Assembly: GCF_014197795.1 (NCBI RefSeq)
Contig: NZ_JACIGI010000018.1
Location: 1-64,000, forward strand
Source of the DNA: Roseospira goensis
GTDB lineage: Bacteria > Pseudomonadota > Alphaproteobacteria > Rhodospirillales > Rhodospirillaceae
DNA: 64,000 nt
Reading direction: 5' to 3'
Numbering within the stretch: position 1 is the first letter of the stretch; the number at the start of each line of letters is the position of its first letter. Made by a program: the position numbers and the translations under genes. A model generated the notes under the pieces. The model saw only the letters and a list, made by a program, of their open reading frames with translations. It did not search any database and was not told the origin of the DNA. This document shows positions 45,439-56,293 of this stretch, piece after piece.

Positions 45439-47568
45439 ATGCCCAAGCTGACGATTGACGGCATCGAGGTCGAGGCCGAAGCCGGGATGACGGTCATCCA
45501 GGCCGCCGACCTGGTGGGCATCGAGATCCCGCGCTTCTGCTATCACGAGCGGCTGTCCATTGCCGGCAACTGCCGCATGTGTCTGGTCGAGGTCAAACCG
45601 GGACCGCCCAAGCCGGCCGCCGCCTGCGCGCTGCCCGTGGCCGAGGGCATGCAGGTGTGGACCCAGTCCGACCTGGCGAAGAAGGCGCGCAAGGGGGTGA
45701 TGGAGTTCCTTCTCATCAACCACCCGCTGGACTGCCCGATCTGCGACCAGGGCGGCGAGTGCGACCTGCAGGATCAGGCCATGGCCTTCGGCTCCGACCG
45801 CTCGCGCTATCACGAGCACAAGCGGGCGGTGACGGAGAAATACCTGGGGCCGCTGGTCAAGACGGCCATGACCCGGTGCATCCATTGCACCCGCTGCGTG
45901 CGTTTCATCGAAGAGGTGGCGGGCGTGCCGGAACTGGGCATGATCGGGCGCGGCGAACACTCGGAGATCACATCCTACGTCGAACAGGCGCTGACCAGCG
46001 AGCTGTCCGGCAACATCGTGGACCTGTGCCCGGTGGGCGCCCTGACCAGCGCGCCCTACGCCTTCCACGCCCGGCCGTGGGAGCTGCACAAGGTGCAGTC
46101 CATCGACGTCCTGGATGCGGTGGGCTCGGCCATTCGGGTGGACGCGCGTGGCAACGCGGTGATGCGGGTGCTGCCGCGCCTGAACGAGGAGATCAACGAG
46201 GAGTGGCTGGCCGACAAGTCGCGCCACGCCATCGACGGGCTGCGCTACCAGCGACTGGACCGTCCCTATGTGCGCGAGGACGGCACGCTGCGCCCGGCGT
46301 CGTGGGAGGAGGCCCTGCGGGCCGTGGCCGGACGCCTGCTGGCGACCGAGCCCGACCGGATCGCGGCCCTAGCCGGCGATCTGGCCGACGCCGAGGCGAT
46401 GGTGCTGCTGAAGGACCTGATGGGGGTGGTCGGCAGCCCGCACCTGGATTGCCGCCAGGACGGCGCGGCGTTGGACCCGGCCGACCGCGCCGGCTACCTG
46501 TTCAACCCCACCATCGCCGGCATCGAAGACGCCGATGCGCTGCTGATCGTGGGTTCGGACCCGCGCTGGGAGGCGCCGATCCTCAACGCCCGCATCCGCA
46601 AGCGCTATCTGATGGGCGGCTTCCCCATCGCGGTGCTGGGGCCGCGCACGGACCTGACCTATGCCGTGGAGGATCTGGGCAACGACCCGGCGACCCTGGA
46701 GGCGCTGGCGACCGGGCGCCACCCGTTCGCGGAGACGCTGGCGCAGGCGAGCCGGCCGCTGATCCTGGTGGGGCAGGGCGCCCTGGCGCGGCCGGACGGC
46801 GCGGCGGTGATGGGCTATGTGCGCCGCCTGGCCGAGGCGGTGGGAGCCGTCGGGGCCGACGACTGGACGGGCCTGGCCGTGCTGCACACCGCGGCGGCGC
46901 GCGTGGGCGGGCTGGAGCTGGGCTTTGTGCCCGGCGCGGGCGGACGCGACACCGCGGGCATTCTGGCCGGCGCCGAGGCCGGCGACATCCAGGTCGTCTA
47001 CCTGCTGGGGGCCGACGAGATCGACACGGCCCGCCTGGGCGACGCCTTCGTCATCTATCAGGGTCACCACGGCGATGCCGGCGCCAACCGGGCCGACGTG
47101 ATCCTGCCCGGGGCGGCCTACACCGAGAAGAACGCGACCTACGTCAACACCGAAGGCCGCATGCAACAGACCTGGCTGGCGGTGCATCCGCCCGGCGAGG
47201 CGCGCGAGGACTGGAAGATCCTCCGCGCGCTCTCGGCCGCCATGGGCAAGCCGCTGGCGCAGAACACGATCCGCGACGTGCGCGCCCGCCTGGCCGAGGT
47301 CTCGCCGACGTTCGCGCCCGGCAACGACGGGGGCATCGTGCCGGCGACCTCCACGCCGGGCTTCGCGGCCTTCACGGGCCGGCTGGAGGCGACGCCGTTC
47401 GCCTCGCCGGTGCGCAATTACTACATGACCGACCCGATCAGCCGCGCCTCGCGCACCATGGCCGAGTGCACGGACGTGTTCATTCACGGCAAGACCCACG
47501 GCACAACCGGGGGCGACGGTGGTCTGACCGCCGCCGCCGACAGCAAGCGGACGGGGACCGATGGCTGA
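45439..47568 (+). CDS. nuoG: NADH-quinone oxidoreductase subunit G
   Basis: 709 residues, iron-sulfur subunit of the peripheral arm. The N-terminal [2Fe-2S] ligands lie in [20 protein letters not shown] and AAACALPV. The His-Cys cluster is in [20 protein letters not shown], and the [4Fe-4S] cluster in [10 protein letters not shown] plus [12 protein letters not shown]. The rest is a molybdopterin-oxidoreductase-like domain without cofactor ligands. The extra N7 cluster Cys set of E. coli is not seen. GAGAGG precedes the ATG. The gene overlaps nuoH by 8 bases (ATGGCTGA). Confidence 0.96.
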   Translation: MPKLTIDGIEVEAEAGMTVIQAADLVGIEIPRFCYHERLSIAGNCRMCLVEVKPGPPKPAAACALPVAEGMQVWTQSDLAKKARKGVMEFLLINHPLDCPICDQGGECDLQDQAMAFGSDRSRYHEHKRAVTEKYLGPLVKTAMTRCIHCTRCVRFIEEVAGVPELGMIGRGEHSEITSYVEQALTSELSGNIVDLCPVGALTSAPYAFHARPWELHKVQSIDVLDAVGSAIRVDARGNAVMRVLPRLNEEINEEWLADKSRHAIDGLRYQRLDRPYVREDGTLRPASWEEALRAVAGRLLATEPDRIAALAGDLADAEAMVLLKDLMGVVGSPHLDCRQDGAALDPADRAGYLFNPTIAGIEDADALLIVGSDPRWEAPILNARIRKRYLMGGFPIAVLGPRTDLTYAVEDLGNDPATLEALATGRHPFAETLAQASRPLILVGQGALARPDGAAVMGYVRRLAEAVGAVGADDWTGLAVLHTAAARVGGLELGFVPGAGGRDTAGILAGAEAGDIQVVYLLGADEIDTARLGDAFVIYQGHHGDAGANRADVILPGAAYTEKNATYVNTEGRMQQTWLAVHPPGEAREDWKILRALSAAMGKPLAQNTIRDVRARLAEVSPTFAPGNDGGIVPATSTPGFAAFTGRLEATPFASPVRNYYMTDPISRASRTMAECTDVFIHGKTHGTTGGDGGLTAAADSKRTGTDG

Positions 47569-48574
47569 CTTCTGGAGCGGCATCGCCTGGCCGCTGATCA
47601 TCATCGTCGCGCAGATCCTGCTGATCGTGCTGCCCCTGCTGGGCGCGGTGGCCTACCTGACCTATGCCGAGCGCAAGGTCATCGGGGCCATCCAGTTGCG
47701 CAAGGGACCGAACGTGGTCGGCCCCTTCGGCCTGCTGCAACCGATCGCCGACGGCGTGAAGCTGCTGCTGAAGGAAACGGTCATCCCGACCGGGGCCGAT
47801 CGGGCGGTGTTCGTGCTGGCGCCCCTGCTGACCTTCATCCTGGCGATGATCGGGTGGGCGGTCATCCCGTTCGACGAGGGCTGGGTCCTGGCCGATATCA
47901 ATGTCGGGGTGCTGTATCTTCTGGCGATCTCGGGCCTGGGCGTCTACGGCATCATCATGGCCGGGTGGGCGTCGAACTCGCGCTACGCGTTGCTGGGGGG
48001 CTTGCGCTCGGCGGCGCAGATGGTGTCCTACGAGATCAGCATGGGCCTCATCATCATCTCGGTGCTGATGACGGCCGGAACGCTGAACCTGTCGGAGATC
48101 GTGCGCGCCCAGGGCGAGGGGGTGTGGTATGTCATTCCGCACCTGCCGATGTTCGTCATCTTCGTCGTGTCGATCCTGGCGGAGACCAACCGGGCGCCGT
48201 TCGACCTGCCGGAGGCCGAAGCCGAGCTGGTTTCGGGCTACAACGTCGAATACTCGGCGATGACCTTCGCCCTCTTCTTCCTGGGCGAATACGCCAACAT
48301 GATCCTGATGTCGGCCATCGCGGTGGTGTTGTTCCTGGGCGGCTGGCTGCCGCCGTTGGATATCGCCCCGTTCACCTGGGTGCCCGGCATCATCTGGTTC
48401 GCGCTCAAGATCTGCCTGATCCTGTTCGTGTTCCTGTGGGTGCGGGCGACGTTCCCGCGCTTCCGGTATGACCAGCTCATGCGTCTGGGCTGGAAGGTGT
48501 TCCTGCCGCTGTCGCTGATCTGGGTGGTGTTGACCGCCGGCGTGCTGGTGACCTTCGACCTGCTGCCGGCCTGA
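47561..48574 (+). CDS. nuoH: NADH-quinone oxidoreductase subunit H
   Basis: 337 residues with about eight membrane helices, linking the quinone site to the pump arm. Hallmarks are [20 protein letters not shown] near residue 30, [20 protein letters not shown] near 206 and [19 protein letters not shown]. The Glu/Asp-rich cytoplasmic loops are intact. It overlaps the end of nuoG; nuoI follows after 39 bases. Confidence 0.97.
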   Translation: MADFWSGIAWPLIIIVAQILLIVLPLLGAVAYLTYAERKVIGAIQLRKGPNVVGPFGLLQPIADGVKLLLKETVIPTGADRAVFVLAPLLTFILAMIGWAVIPFDEGWVLADINVGVLYLLAISGLGVYGIIMAGWASNSRYALLGGLRSAAQMVSYEISMGLIIISVLMTAGTLNLSEIVRAQGEGVWYVIPHLPMFVIFVVSILAETNRAPFDLPEAEAELVSGYNVEYSAMTFALFFLGEYANMILMSAIAVVLFLGGWLPPLDIAPFTWVPGIIWFALKICLILFVFLWVRATFPRFRYDQLMRLGWKVFLPLSLIWVVLTAGVLVTFDLLPA

Positions 48575-48613
48575 GGGCCGTTGCGACCGCCGACCGAGGA
48601 CGGGAGTTCGACC

Positions 48614-49102
48614 ATGTCATTCCTTGACCGCACCGCCCGGAGCTTCCTGTTGTCCGAGCTGCTTTCGGGCATGGTCCTGACCTTCAAGTACATGTTCAGG
48701 CCCAAATACACGATCAACTATCCGTACCAGAAGGGCTACCTGAGCCCGCGCTTTCGTGGCGAGCACGCGTTGCGGCGCTATCCCAACGGCGAGGAACGCT
48801 GCATCGCCTGCAAGCTGTGCGAGGCCATCTGCCCGGCACAGGCCATCACCATTGAGGCCGAGGAGCGCAGCGACGGCAGTCGGCGGACCACCCGCTATGA
48901 TATCGACATGACCAAGTGCATCTACTGCGGCTTCTGCGAGGAGGCCTGCCCGGTCGATGCCATCGTCGAGGGACCGAACTTCGAGTTCGCCACCGAAACC
49001 CGCGAGGAACTGTTGTACGACAAGGAAAAGCTCCTGGCGAACGGGGATCGCTGGGAGGCTGAACTGGCCGCACGCCTGGAACTGGACGCACCCTATCGGT
49101 GA
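48614..49102 (+). CDS. nuoI: NADH-quinone oxidoreductase subunit I
   Basis: 162 residues with two [4Fe-4S] ferredoxin motifs, [16 protein letters not shown] and [16 protein letters not shown], which carry clusters N6a and N6b. The N-terminal amphipathic helix ([20 protein letters not shown]) anchors it to the membrane arm. The ATG at 48614 is the family start; a longer in-frame start is not supported. A 186-base gap with a small ORF follows before nuoJ. Confidence 0.97.
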   Translation: MSFLDRTARSFLLSELLSGMVLTFKYMFRPKYTINYPYQKGYLSPRFRGEHALRRYPNGEERCIACKLCEAICPAQAITIEAEERSDGSRRTTRYDIDMTKCIYCGFCEEACPVDAIVEGPNFEFATETREELLYDKEKLLANGDRWEAELAARLELDAPYR

Positions 49103-49229
49103 GGGGGCGCCGGCCGGGCACCCGCCCGGGCTGGACCTGTCCGCCCGAACAGACTAGACAGAACGCGCCCCGGACGCCGTGCGTCCGGCGGTGCGCCCGT
49201 CCGACGGGACCGCGCCGAGGGGACATTAC

Positions 49230-49292
49230 ATGATGCAGCTGCCGCACAAGACGCCGGTCCGACACTGGCCGGCGAAGGGGGTTCGCGGATGA
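49230..49292 (+). CDS. Possible 20-codon leader ORF coupled to nuoJ
   Basis: ATG at 49230, or the next codon ATG at 49233, reads 20 residues ([20 protein letters not shown]) to a TGA at 49290-49292 that overlaps the nuoJ ATG as ATGA. GAGGGG lies about 9 bases upstream, an excellent ribosome site. nuoJ also has its own AAGGGGG inside the ORF. A hairpin, CCGGACGC-CGT-GCGTCCGG (49170-49188), precedes it. Translation is inferred, not proven. Confidence 0.4.
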   Translation: MMQLPHKTPVRHWPAKGVRG

Positions 49293-49900
49293 TCCACGCC
49301 CTGACTTTTTACCTGTTCGCCGCGATCGCCGTGGTGTCCGCGTTCATGGTCGTCCTCAACCGCAACCCGGTGCACAGCGTGTTGTGGCTGATCCTCACGT
49401 TCTTCAACGGCGCCGGCCTGTTCGTGCTCATGGGGGCCGAGTTCGTCGCCATGCTCGTCGTCGTGGTCTACGTCGGGGCGGTGGCGGTGCTGTTCCTGTT
49501 CGTGGTCATGATGCTCGACATCAACATGCTGAGCCTGCGCGAGGGCATGCTGCAGTACGTGCCGGTCGGGGCGGCGATCGCGATCATCCTCGCGGTCGAG
49601 GTCGGCTTGCTGTTCCTGGACTGGAGCTTCGCCGGCGAGGCCATGAGCCTGCGCGCGGCGCCGACGCCCGACGCGGGCGAGGTGACCAACACCGAGGCGC
49701 TGGGCAACCTGATCTACACCCAGTACGTCTACCTGTTCCAGGTCGCCGGCTTGGTGCTGCTGGTGGCCATGATCGGGGCCATCGTGCTGACGCTGCGGAT
49801 CAACCCGAACGTGCGGCGCCAGGACATCGGACGCCAGATCAGCCGCCCCAAGAGTCAGGTTCTGGCGGTGCGCAAGGTCCGCAGCCGGGGGGGCATCTGA
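49289..49900 (+). CDS. nuoJ: NADH-quinone oxidoreductase subunit J
   Basis: 203 residues with about five membrane helices. Family blocks are [20 protein letters not shown] near residue 26 and [20 protein letters not shown] near 52, where the helix has the pi-bulge region and the conserved Glu/Tyr. The C-terminal ~35 residues are basic and cytoplasmic. The start overlaps the stop of the small upstream ORF. nuoK begins one base after its stop. Confidence 0.96.
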   Translation: MIHALTFYLFAAIAVVSAFMVVLNRNPVHSVLWLILTFFNGAGLFVLMGAEFVAMLVVVVYVGAVAVLFLFVVMMLDINMLSLREGMLQYVPVGAAIAIILAVEVGLLFLDWSFAGEAMSLRAAPTPDAGEVTNTEALGNLIYTQYVYLFQVAGLVLLVAMIGAIVLTLRINPNVRRQDIGRQISRPKSQVLAVRKVRSRGGI

Positions 49901-49901
49901 T

Positions 49902-50210
49902 ATGGAGATCGGCCTGTCGCACTACCTGACCGTGGCGGCGATCCTGTTCACGATCGGCGTGTTCGGCATCTTCGCGAACAAGAAGAACGTCGTCGTCATC
50001 ATGATGTCGATCGAGTTGATGCTGCTTGCCGTCACGATCAATCTGGTCGCCTTCTCCACCTACCTCCAGGACATGGTGGGCCAGATCTTCACCATGTTCG
50101 TCCTGACCGTGGCCGCCGCCGAGGCCGGCATCGGCCTGGCCATCGTGGTGGTGTTCTTCCGCAACCGCGGCTCCATCGAGGTCGAGGACATCAACAGCCT
50201 GAAGGGGTAA
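49902..50210 (+). CDS. nuoK: NADH-quinone oxidoreductase subunit K
   Basis: 102 residues, three membrane helices. The two conserved intramembrane Glu residues are in [20 protein letters not shown] (near 36) and [20 protein letters not shown] (near 71). This is exactly the family length. It starts one base after nuoJ, and nuoL follows after 9 bases. Confidence 0.97.
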   Translation: MEIGLSHYLTVAAILFTIGVFGIFANKKNVVVIMMSIELMLLAVTINLVAFSTYLQDMVGQIFTMFVLTVAAAEAGIGLAIVVVFFRNRGSIEVEDINSLKG

Positions 50211-50219
50211 GGCCGCGCC

Positions 50220-52283
50220 ATGTACGTTTCCGCCATCTTCCTGCCGCTTCTGGGCGCGGTTCTCGTCGGGCTGTTCGGGCGCCGGCTGGGCGACAGCGTG
50301 TCGCAGTTCCTGACCTGTCTGGCGATGGGGGCCAGCGCCCTGCTGTCCATCCCGATCTTCATCGAGGTGGCGCTGAACGGCAACGCGCAGACCGTCACGC
50401 TGGTCACCTTCATCGCCTCCGGGGATCTGGTGGTCGACTGGGCGCTGAAGTTCGACACCCTGTCGGCGGTCATGGTGCTGACGGTGAGTTGGGTGTCGTT
50501 CCTGGTGCACGTCTACTCCATCGGCTACATGCACCATGACCCGGGCATCCCGCGCTTCATGGCCTACCTGTCGCTGTTCACCTTCTTCATGTTCATGCTG
50601 GTGACGGCCGACAACCTGGTGCAGATGTTCTTCGGCTGGGAGGGCGTCGGTCTCGCCTCCTACCTGCTGATCGGCTACTGGTACGAACGGCCGACGGCCA
50701 ATGCCGCCGCCATCAAGGCGTTCGTCGTCAACCGGGTGGGTGACTTCGGGTTCGCGCTCGGCATCTTCGGCTGCTTCGTGCTGTTCGGCACCATCAACCT
50801 GGATCAGATGTTCGCCGCCGCGCCGCAGATGGCCGACGCCACGGTGTCGTTCTTCGGCGTCGAATGGCACGCGCTGACCATCATCGGGGTGCTGCTGTTC
50901 ATCGGCGCCATGGGCAAGTCGGCGCAAATCGGGCTGCACACCTGGCTGCCGGACGCCATGGAGGGCCCGACGCCGGTCTCGGCCCTGATCCACGCCGCGA
51001 CCATGGTGACCGCGGGCGTGTTCATGGTGGCGCGCATGTCGCCGCTGTTCGAGTACGCACCGGCGGCGTTGGCCCTCGTGGTCGTGGTGGGGGCGGCGAC
51101 GGCGTTCTTCGCCGCGACCATCGGCTGCGTGCAGAACGACATCAAGCGGGTGATCGCCTACTCGACCTGCTCGCAGCTCGGCTACATGTTCTTCGCGCTC
51201 GGGGTCGGGGCCTATCAGGCGGCCATCTTCCACCTGATGACGCATGCCTTCTTCAAGGCGCTGCTGTTCCTGTCGGCCGGCTCGGTGATCCATGCCATGT
51301 CCGACGAGCAGGACATGCGCAACATGGGGGGGCTGTGGAAGCACATCCCGTTGACCTATGCGATGATGTGGATCGGCTCGCTGGCGCTGGCCGGGGTGCC
51401 GGTGTTCGCCGGGTACTACTCCAAGGACATGATCCTGGAATCGGCGTTCGCCGCCGGCACCGGGCTGGGCATGCTGGCCTTCGTGCTGGGCATTGCCGCC
51501 GCCTTCATGACCGCGTTCTACTCCTGGCGGCTGTTGTTCATGACCTTCCATGGCACCCCGCGGGCCAACGAGACGGTGATGGCGCATGTCCACGAAAGCC
51601 CGCCGATCATGACCGTGCCGCTGGCGGCGCTGGCGGTGGGCGCGGTGTTCTCCGGCATGGTGGCCTACGACCACTTCGTCGGCGACAAGCATCCGGCCTT
51701 CTGGGGCGACAGCATCGCCTACAATGTCCAGGGCGAGGCCGTGGCCGGGGCGCCGGCCGCGCACGGCGCCGATGCGCTGGCCGAGGGCGTGGTGGCGGTG
51801 GACGACCCGGTGGACGACCCGGTGGACGACCACGGCGCGGCGGCCGAGGAGGCCCATGGCGCCGCGGCCCAGGGCGTGCTGGAGCGCGCGCACCACGTCC
51901 CGCTGGCGATCAAGCTGCTGCCTCTGGTGGTCTCGGCCGCCGGAATCGCACTGGCCTGGCTGTTCTATATCCGCCGGCCGCGCTACCCGATGCTGGTGGC
52001 GACGGCGTTCCCGGATACCTATCGGTTCCTGCTCAACAAGTGGTATTTCGACGAGCTGTACGACCGGGTGTTCGTGCGACCGGCGTTCGCGCTCGGCCGG
52101 GCGCTGTGGCGCGGCGGCGACGGGGCGCTGATCGACGGCCTGGGGCCGGACGGCATGGCGGCGGCGGCGAGCCGCATTGCGGCCCGGCTGCGCCGGTTCC
52201 AGACCGGCTATCTCTACCACTACGCCTTCCTGATGATCATCGGCGTGGCGGTGTTCGTGTCCTGGCGGCTGTTGCAGGCCTGA
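50220..52283 (+). CDS. nuoL: NADH-quinone oxidoreductase subunit L
   Basis: 687 residues, antiporter-like proton-pumping subunit with about 16 helices. Hallmarks are FFGWEGVGLASYLLIGYWYE near residue 138, GKSAQIGLHTWLPDAMEGPT near 238, HAATMVTAGVFM and AYSTCSQLGYMFFALG. A ~60-residue Ala/Gly/Asp/His-rich insertion (about 500-560) lies before the long lateral helix. It includes DDPVDDPVDD coded by a 12-bp tandem repeat. The rest is standard. Confidence 0.96.
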   Translation: MYVSAIFLPLLGAVLVGLFGRRLGDSVSQFLTCLAMGASALLSIPIFIEVALNGNAQTVTLVTFIASGDLVVDWALKFDTLSAVMVLTVSWVSFLVHVYSIGYMHHDPGIPRFMAYLSLFTFFMFMLVTADNLVQMFFGWEGVGLASYLLIGYWYERPTANAAAIKAFVVNRVGDFGFALGIFGCFVLFGTINLDQMFAAAPQMADATVSFFGVEWHALTIIGVLLFIGAMGKSAQIGLHTWLPDAMEGPTPVSALIHAATMVTAGVFMVARMSPLFEYAPAALALVVVVGAATAFFAATIGCVQNDIKRVIAYSTCSQLGYMFFALGVGAYQAAIFHLMTHAFFKALLFLSAGSVIHAMSDEQDMRNMGGLWKHIPLTYAMMWIGSLALAGVPVFAGYYSKDMILESAFAAGTGLGMLAFVLGIAAAFMTAFYSWRLLFMTFHGTPRANETVMAHVHESPPIMTVPLAALAVGAVFSGMVAYDHFVGDKHPAFWGDSIAYNVQGEAVAGAPAAHGADALAEGVVAVDDPVDDPVDDHGAAAEEAHGAAAQGVLERAHHVPLAIKLLPLVVSAAGIALAWLFYIRRPRYPMLVATAFPDTYRFLLNKWYFDELYDRVFVRPAFALGRALWRGGDGALIDGLGPDGMAAAASRIAARLRRFQTGYLYHYAFLMIIGVAVFVSWRLLQA

Positions 52284-52395
52284 GGGGTGAGGGGACGGGC
52301 GCGCGTGCGGCGGCCCGCAAAACGAGACGGGCCGCAGCGACGGCCCCGTGCATGACCGGCCGGATCTCCGGCCCGGGCGAGAGGTCTATGCGGCG

Positions 52396-53919
52396 ATGAT
52401 CGAAGACATGTCCCTGCTCAGCATCATCACCTTCCTGCCCCTGTTCGGCGCGGCCTGCATTCTGCTGCTGGTGCGCGGAACCGAGGCCGAGGTGGCCGCC
52501 AACAGCCGGTGGGTGGCGTTGTGGACGTCCGGTGTCACCTTCGCGCTGTCGCTGCTGGTGTGGGCGGGCTTCGACCCGGCGCGGGCCGACTTCCAGTTCG
52601 TCGAGCGCTTCGAGTGGGTGCCCGGCTACAACATCGCCTATCACATGGGCATCGACGGCATCTCGCTGTTCTTCGTGCTGCTGTCGACCTTCCTGACGCC
52701 GCTGTGCGTGCTGGCGAGTTGGGAGGCGATCAAGACACGGGTGCGGGAGTACATGGTGGCCTTCCTGGTGCTCGAAACCATGATGGTCGGCATGTTCTGC
52801 GCCCTGGACTACGTGCTCTTCTACGTGTTCTTCGAGGGTGTGCTGATCCCCATGTTCCTCATCATTGGGGTCTGGGGCGGGCCGCGCCGAATCTACGCCG
52901 CCTTCAAGTTCTTCCTTTACACCCTCCTGGGCTCGGTGCTGATGCTGCTGGCGCTGCTGGCGATGTACCTGCACGCCGGCACCACCGATGTCCCGACGCT
53001 GATGGTCACGACCTTCCCCGAGTCCATGCAGATTTGGCTGTTCCTGGCCCTGCTGGCGAGTTTCGCGGTCAAGGTGCCGATGTGGCCGGTCCACACCTGG
53101 CTGCCCGATGCCCACGTGGAGGCGCCGACTGCCGGCTCCGTGATCCTGGCCGGGGTGCTGCTGAAGATGGGGGCCTACGGGTTCCTGCGCTTCTCGGTGC
53201 CGATGCTGCCGCAGGCCACGGCCGACATGGCGGGGGTCATCTTCGTCCTGTCGATCATCGCGGTGATCTACACCTCGCTGGTGGCGCTGGCGCAACAGGA
53301 CATGAAGAAGCTGATCGCCTATTCGTCGGTGGCGCACATGGGGTTCGTCACCGCCGGCATCTTCGCCATGACCCAACAGGCGGTGGAGGGGGCGATCTTC
53401 CAGATGCTCAGCCATGGCATCGTCTCGGCCGCCCTGTTCCTGTGCGTCGGCGTGGTCTACGACCGGCTGCACACCCGCGACATCGACCGCTACGGAGGGC
53501 TTGCCACCAACATGCCGAAGTACGCCCTCGTGTTCATGCTGTTCATGATGGCCTCGGTGGGCCTGCCGGGCACCAGCGGCTTCGTCGGCGAGTTCCTGGT
53601 CATGGTCGGGGTGTTCCAGGTCAACACGGTGGTCACACTGTTCATCGCCACCGGCGTGATCCTGGGCGCGGTCTACATGCTGTTCCTGTACCGGCGGGTG
53701 GTCTTCGGCAAGCTGGAGAAGGCCGACGTCAAGGCGATGCTGGACCTGAGCCCGCGCGAGATGGCGATCTTCGCCCCGCTGGTGCTGGTGGTGCTGTGGA
53801 TGGGCCTCTACCCGTCCACGTTCCTGGAGCCGATGCACGCCAGCGTCGACAACCTTATCACCTCCTATCAGGCCGCATTGGCGGCCGGCGCCGACGGCGT
53901 CGCGGTCGCGGCCCGCTGA
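52396..53919 (+). CDS. nuoM: NADH-quinone oxidoreductase subunit M
   Basis: 507 residues, antiporter-like subunit with 14 helices. Key blocks: [20 protein letters not shown] near residue 79, [16 protein letters not shown] with the conserved Glu, [39 protein letters not shown] with the key Lys near 228, and [13 protein letters not shown]. The ATG at 52396 has GAGAGG about 10 bases upstream; ATG 52408 is the next choice. 112 bases separate it from nuoL and 71 from nuoN. Confidence 0.95.
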   Translation: MIEDMSLLSIITFLPLFGAACILLLVRGTEAEVAANSRWVALWTSGVTFALSLLVWAGFDPARADFQFVERFEWVPGYNIAYHMGIDGISLFFVLLSTFLTPLCVLASWEAIKTRVREYMVAFLVLETMMVGMFCALDYVLFYVFFEGVLIPMFLIIGVWGGPRRIYAAFKFFLYTLLGSVLMLLALLAMYLHAGTTDVPTLMVTTFPESMQIWLFLALLASFAVKVPMWPVHTWLPDAHVEAPTAGSVILAGVLLKMGAYGFLRFSVPMLPQATADMAGVIFVLSIIAVIYTSLVALAQQDMKKLIAYSSVAHMGFVTAGIFAMTQQAVEGAIFQMLSHGIVSAALFLCVGVVYDRLHTRDIDRYGGLATNMPKYALVFMLFMMASVGLPGTSGFVGEFLVMVGVFQVNTVVTLFIATGVILGAVYMLFLYRRVVFGKLEKADVKAMLDLSPREMAIFAPLVLVVLWMGLYPSTFLEPMHASVDNLITSYQAALAAGADGVAVAAR

Positions 53920-53990
53920 GCCGGGCGCGCCGAAGCGATGCGACCCTATGAGACCCGATGCGATCCGTTCCGGCCGGAGACCCTGACGCG

Positions 53991-55433
53991 ATGACCGAGT
54001 TGCCCTCGATCCTGCCGGCGCTGCCGGAACTCGTGCTGGCCCTGTTGGCCATAGCCCTGCTGATGTATGGCGTGTTTGCGCGCACCGATCGCACGACCGC
54101 GTGCACGTGGGCGGCGGTCTACGGTCTCGGTCTGGCCGGCATCCTGCTGTTCCTGGAGGCCGGCAGCCGCGTCGAGGGCTTCTACGGCCAGTTCGTGGCC
54201 GACGACTTCACCCGGTTCGCCAAGCTGCTGATCGTGGCCGCCGCCGCGGTCGTCCTGCTGATGGCCCGGCGCTGGATGGAGACCGAGGGCATCCAGCGCT
54301 TCGAGTTCCCGGTGCTCATGCTGCTGTCGGTGATCGGCATGATGCTGATGGTCTCGGCCAACGACCTGATCGGCATGTACCTGGGCCTGGAATTGCAGTC
54401 GCTGGCGCTTTACGTCATGGCGACCATCCAGCGCGACAACGTGCGCGCCACCGAGGCGGGCCTGAAGTACTTCGTGCTGGGCGCGCTGGCCTCCGGGATT
54501 CTGCTGTACGGCGCCTCTCTGGTCTACGGCTTCGCCGGCACCACCAGCTTCACCGGCATCCAGACCGCCGTCGCTGACGGCGAAGCCCCGATGGGTGTCG
54601 TGATCGGCCTTGTGTTCGTGGTCTGCGGGCTGGCCTTCAAGGTCTCGGCGGCGCCGTTCCACATGTGGACGCCGGACGTCTACGAGGGCGCGCCAACCCC
54701 GGTAACGGCGCTGTTCGCCGTCGCCCCCAAGGTGGCCGCGCTGGCGCTGTTCCTGCGGGTCGCCATGGAGCCCTTCGGCGCCCTGACGGCGGAGTGGCAG
54801 CAGGTGGTGGCGATCATCGCCGTGCTGTCGATGATCGTCGGCGGGTTCGCGGCGATCGCGCAGGAGAACATCAAGCGGCTGATGGCCTACAGTTCGATCG
54901 GGCACATGGGCTACGCCCTGGTGGGACTGGCCGCGGGCTCGGCCGAGGGCGTGCGCGGGGTCCTGATCTACCTGGCCATCTACCTGTTCATGAACCTGGG
55001 CACCTTCGCCATCATCCTGGCCATGCGCCAGCAGAACCGCCCGGTCGAGGGCATCAAGGATCTGGCCGGACTCGGCCGCACGCGGCCCGTGATGGCGCTG
55101 TCGATGGGCGTGTTCATGTTCTCCATGGCCGGCATCCCACCGCTGGCGGGCTTCTTCGCCAAGTTCTACGTCTTCATGGCGGCGGTCGAGGCCGGCCTGG
55201 TGTGGCTGGCGGTGATCGGCGTTCTGACCAGTGTGGTGTCGGCCTTCTACTACCTGCGCATCGTCAAGGTGATGTACTTCGACGAGCCGCTGGAAAGCCT
55301 GGACCCGATCGCCTCGCCGACCCTGCGCGTGGTGATGGGGGCCAGTGCCCTGGTGGTGACCTTCTTCTTCATGGCGCCCGGTTGGCTGGTCGGCGGCGCG
55401 GAGATCGCGGCGGCCGCGCTGGTCGCAGGATGA
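53991..55433 (+). CDS. nuoN: NADH-quinone oxidoreductase subunit N
   Basis: 480 residues, third antiporter-like subunit. Key blocks: [20 protein letters not shown] with the conserved Glu, [20 protein letters not shown] near residue 158, [20 protein letters not shown] with Lys near 217, [13 protein letters not shown] and [15 protein letters not shown]. The ATG at 53991 follows GGAGA. Its stop overlaps the birA start as ATGA, tying the complex I operon to the genes after it. Confidence 0.96.
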   Translation: MTELPSILPALPELVLALLAIALLMYGVFARTDRTTACTWAAVYGLGLAGILLFLEAGSRVEGFYGQFVADDFTRFAKLLIVAAAAVVLLMARRWMETEGIQRFEFPVLMLLSVIGMMLMVSANDLIGMYLGLELQSLALYVMATIQRDNVRATEAGLKYFVLGALASGILLYGASLVYGFAGTTSFTGIQTAVADGEAPMGVVIGLVFVVCGLAFKVSAAPFHMWTPDVYEGAPTPVTALFAVAPKVAALALFLRVAMEPFGALTAEWQQVVAIIAVLSMIVGGFAAIAQENIKRLMAYSSIGHMGYALVGLAAGSAEGVRGVLIYLAIYLFMNLGTFAIILAMRQQNRPVEGIKDLAGLGRTRPVMALSMGVFMFSMAGIPPLAGFFAKFYVFMAAVEAGLVWLAVIGVLTSVVSAFYYLRIVKVMYFDEPLESLDPIASPTLRVVMGASALVVTFFFMAPGWLVGGAEIAAAALVAG

Positions 55434-56290
55434 CCGCCCCCGCGGATGACCGCGCCGCCCTCCTGGCGGGCGCCGCAACGATGGCGATGCCGGAGGGCTG
55501 GCGCCTGGAGGCCCGGGTGGTGGTGGACAGCACCCAGGCGGTGGCGCGGGCTGAACTGGAGGCCGGCCGGGCCGCGGATCTGTGGTCCGACCGCGCTCTC
55601 GTGGTGTGGGGCGGCGAGCAGACCGGTGGACGCGGTCGCCAGGGCCGCCCGTGGGCCAGCCCGCCCGGCAATCTCTATGTCACCGTGGCGCTGCCGTGCC
55701 CGGACGGTCCGCGCCGCGGCGTGGAGATCGGCTTTCTAGGCGGCGTGGCGCTGGCGCGGGCGCTGGGCGATCTCGGGTTCGGGGCCGTCGGCGGCCTGCC
55801 CGAGCCGCGTCTGAAATGGCCCAACGACGTCCTGCTGGACGGCGCCAAGGTTGCCGGGCTGCTGCCGGAGTCGGCGAGTGACGCGGCGGGGCGCTGCTGG
55901 GTCCTGCTGGGGATGGGCGTCAACGTCGCGACCGCGCCGCCCATGGGGGAGACCCTGTATCCCGCCACCAAGCTGGCCGCACACGCGCCCGGCGGGCTGC
56001 CCGGCGCACCGGTGCCGACCCCGGCCGATCTGCTGATGCCGCTGCTGGCGCGGCTGGCGGCCCTGGTGGCACAGTGGCGCGCCGCGGGGTTCGCGCCGGT
56101 GCGGGCGGCCTGGTTGCGCCACGGCCATGGCCTGGGCGAGGCGGTGCGGGTGCGACTCGGTGCGGAGACGGTGACCGGCGTGTTCGAGGGCCTGAGTGCC
56201 GCGGGCGCCCTGATGCTGCGTGAGGACGGGGGCGCACGGCGCACCATCCTGGCGGGCGACGTGTTTTTTGCGGCGCGGGAGGACGGCTAG
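55430..56290 (+). CDS. birA: Biotin--[acetyl-CoA-carboxylase] ligase
   Basis: 286 residues. Catalytic core blocks: [20 protein letters not shown] near residue 62, with the Arg-rich adenylate loop, [20 protein letters not shown] near 125 with the key Lys, and [14 protein letters not shown]. There is no N-terminal winged helix, so it is a pure ligase and not the biotin repressor type. The C-terminal SH3-like domain is present ([20 protein letters not shown]). It overlaps nuoN and lies 3 bases before coaX. Confidence 0.93.
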   Translation: MTAPADDRAALLAGAATMAMPEGWRLEARVVVDSTQAVARAELEAGRAADLWSDRALVVWGGEQTGGRGRQGRPWASPPGNLYVTVALPCPDGPRRGVEIGFLGGVALARALGDLGFGAVGGLPEPRLKWPNDVLLDGAKVAGLLPESASDAAGRCWVLLGMGVNVATAPPMGETLYPATKLAAHAPGGLPGAPVPTPADLLMPLLARLAALVAQWRAAGFAPVRAAWLRHGHGLGEAVRVRLGAETVTGVFEGLSAAGALMLREDGGARRTILAGDVFFAAREDG

Positions 56291-56293
56291 GCC

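Noticed and set aside
49230-49292. An N-terminal extension of NuoJ
   Set aside because: The upstream ATG is in a different frame from nuoJ and ends in TGA over the nuoJ start, so it can only be a separate short ORF.
55430-56290. BirA as a biotin operon repressor
   Set aside because: The N-terminal winged-helix DNA-binding domain is absent; only the ligase core and C-terminal domain are present.
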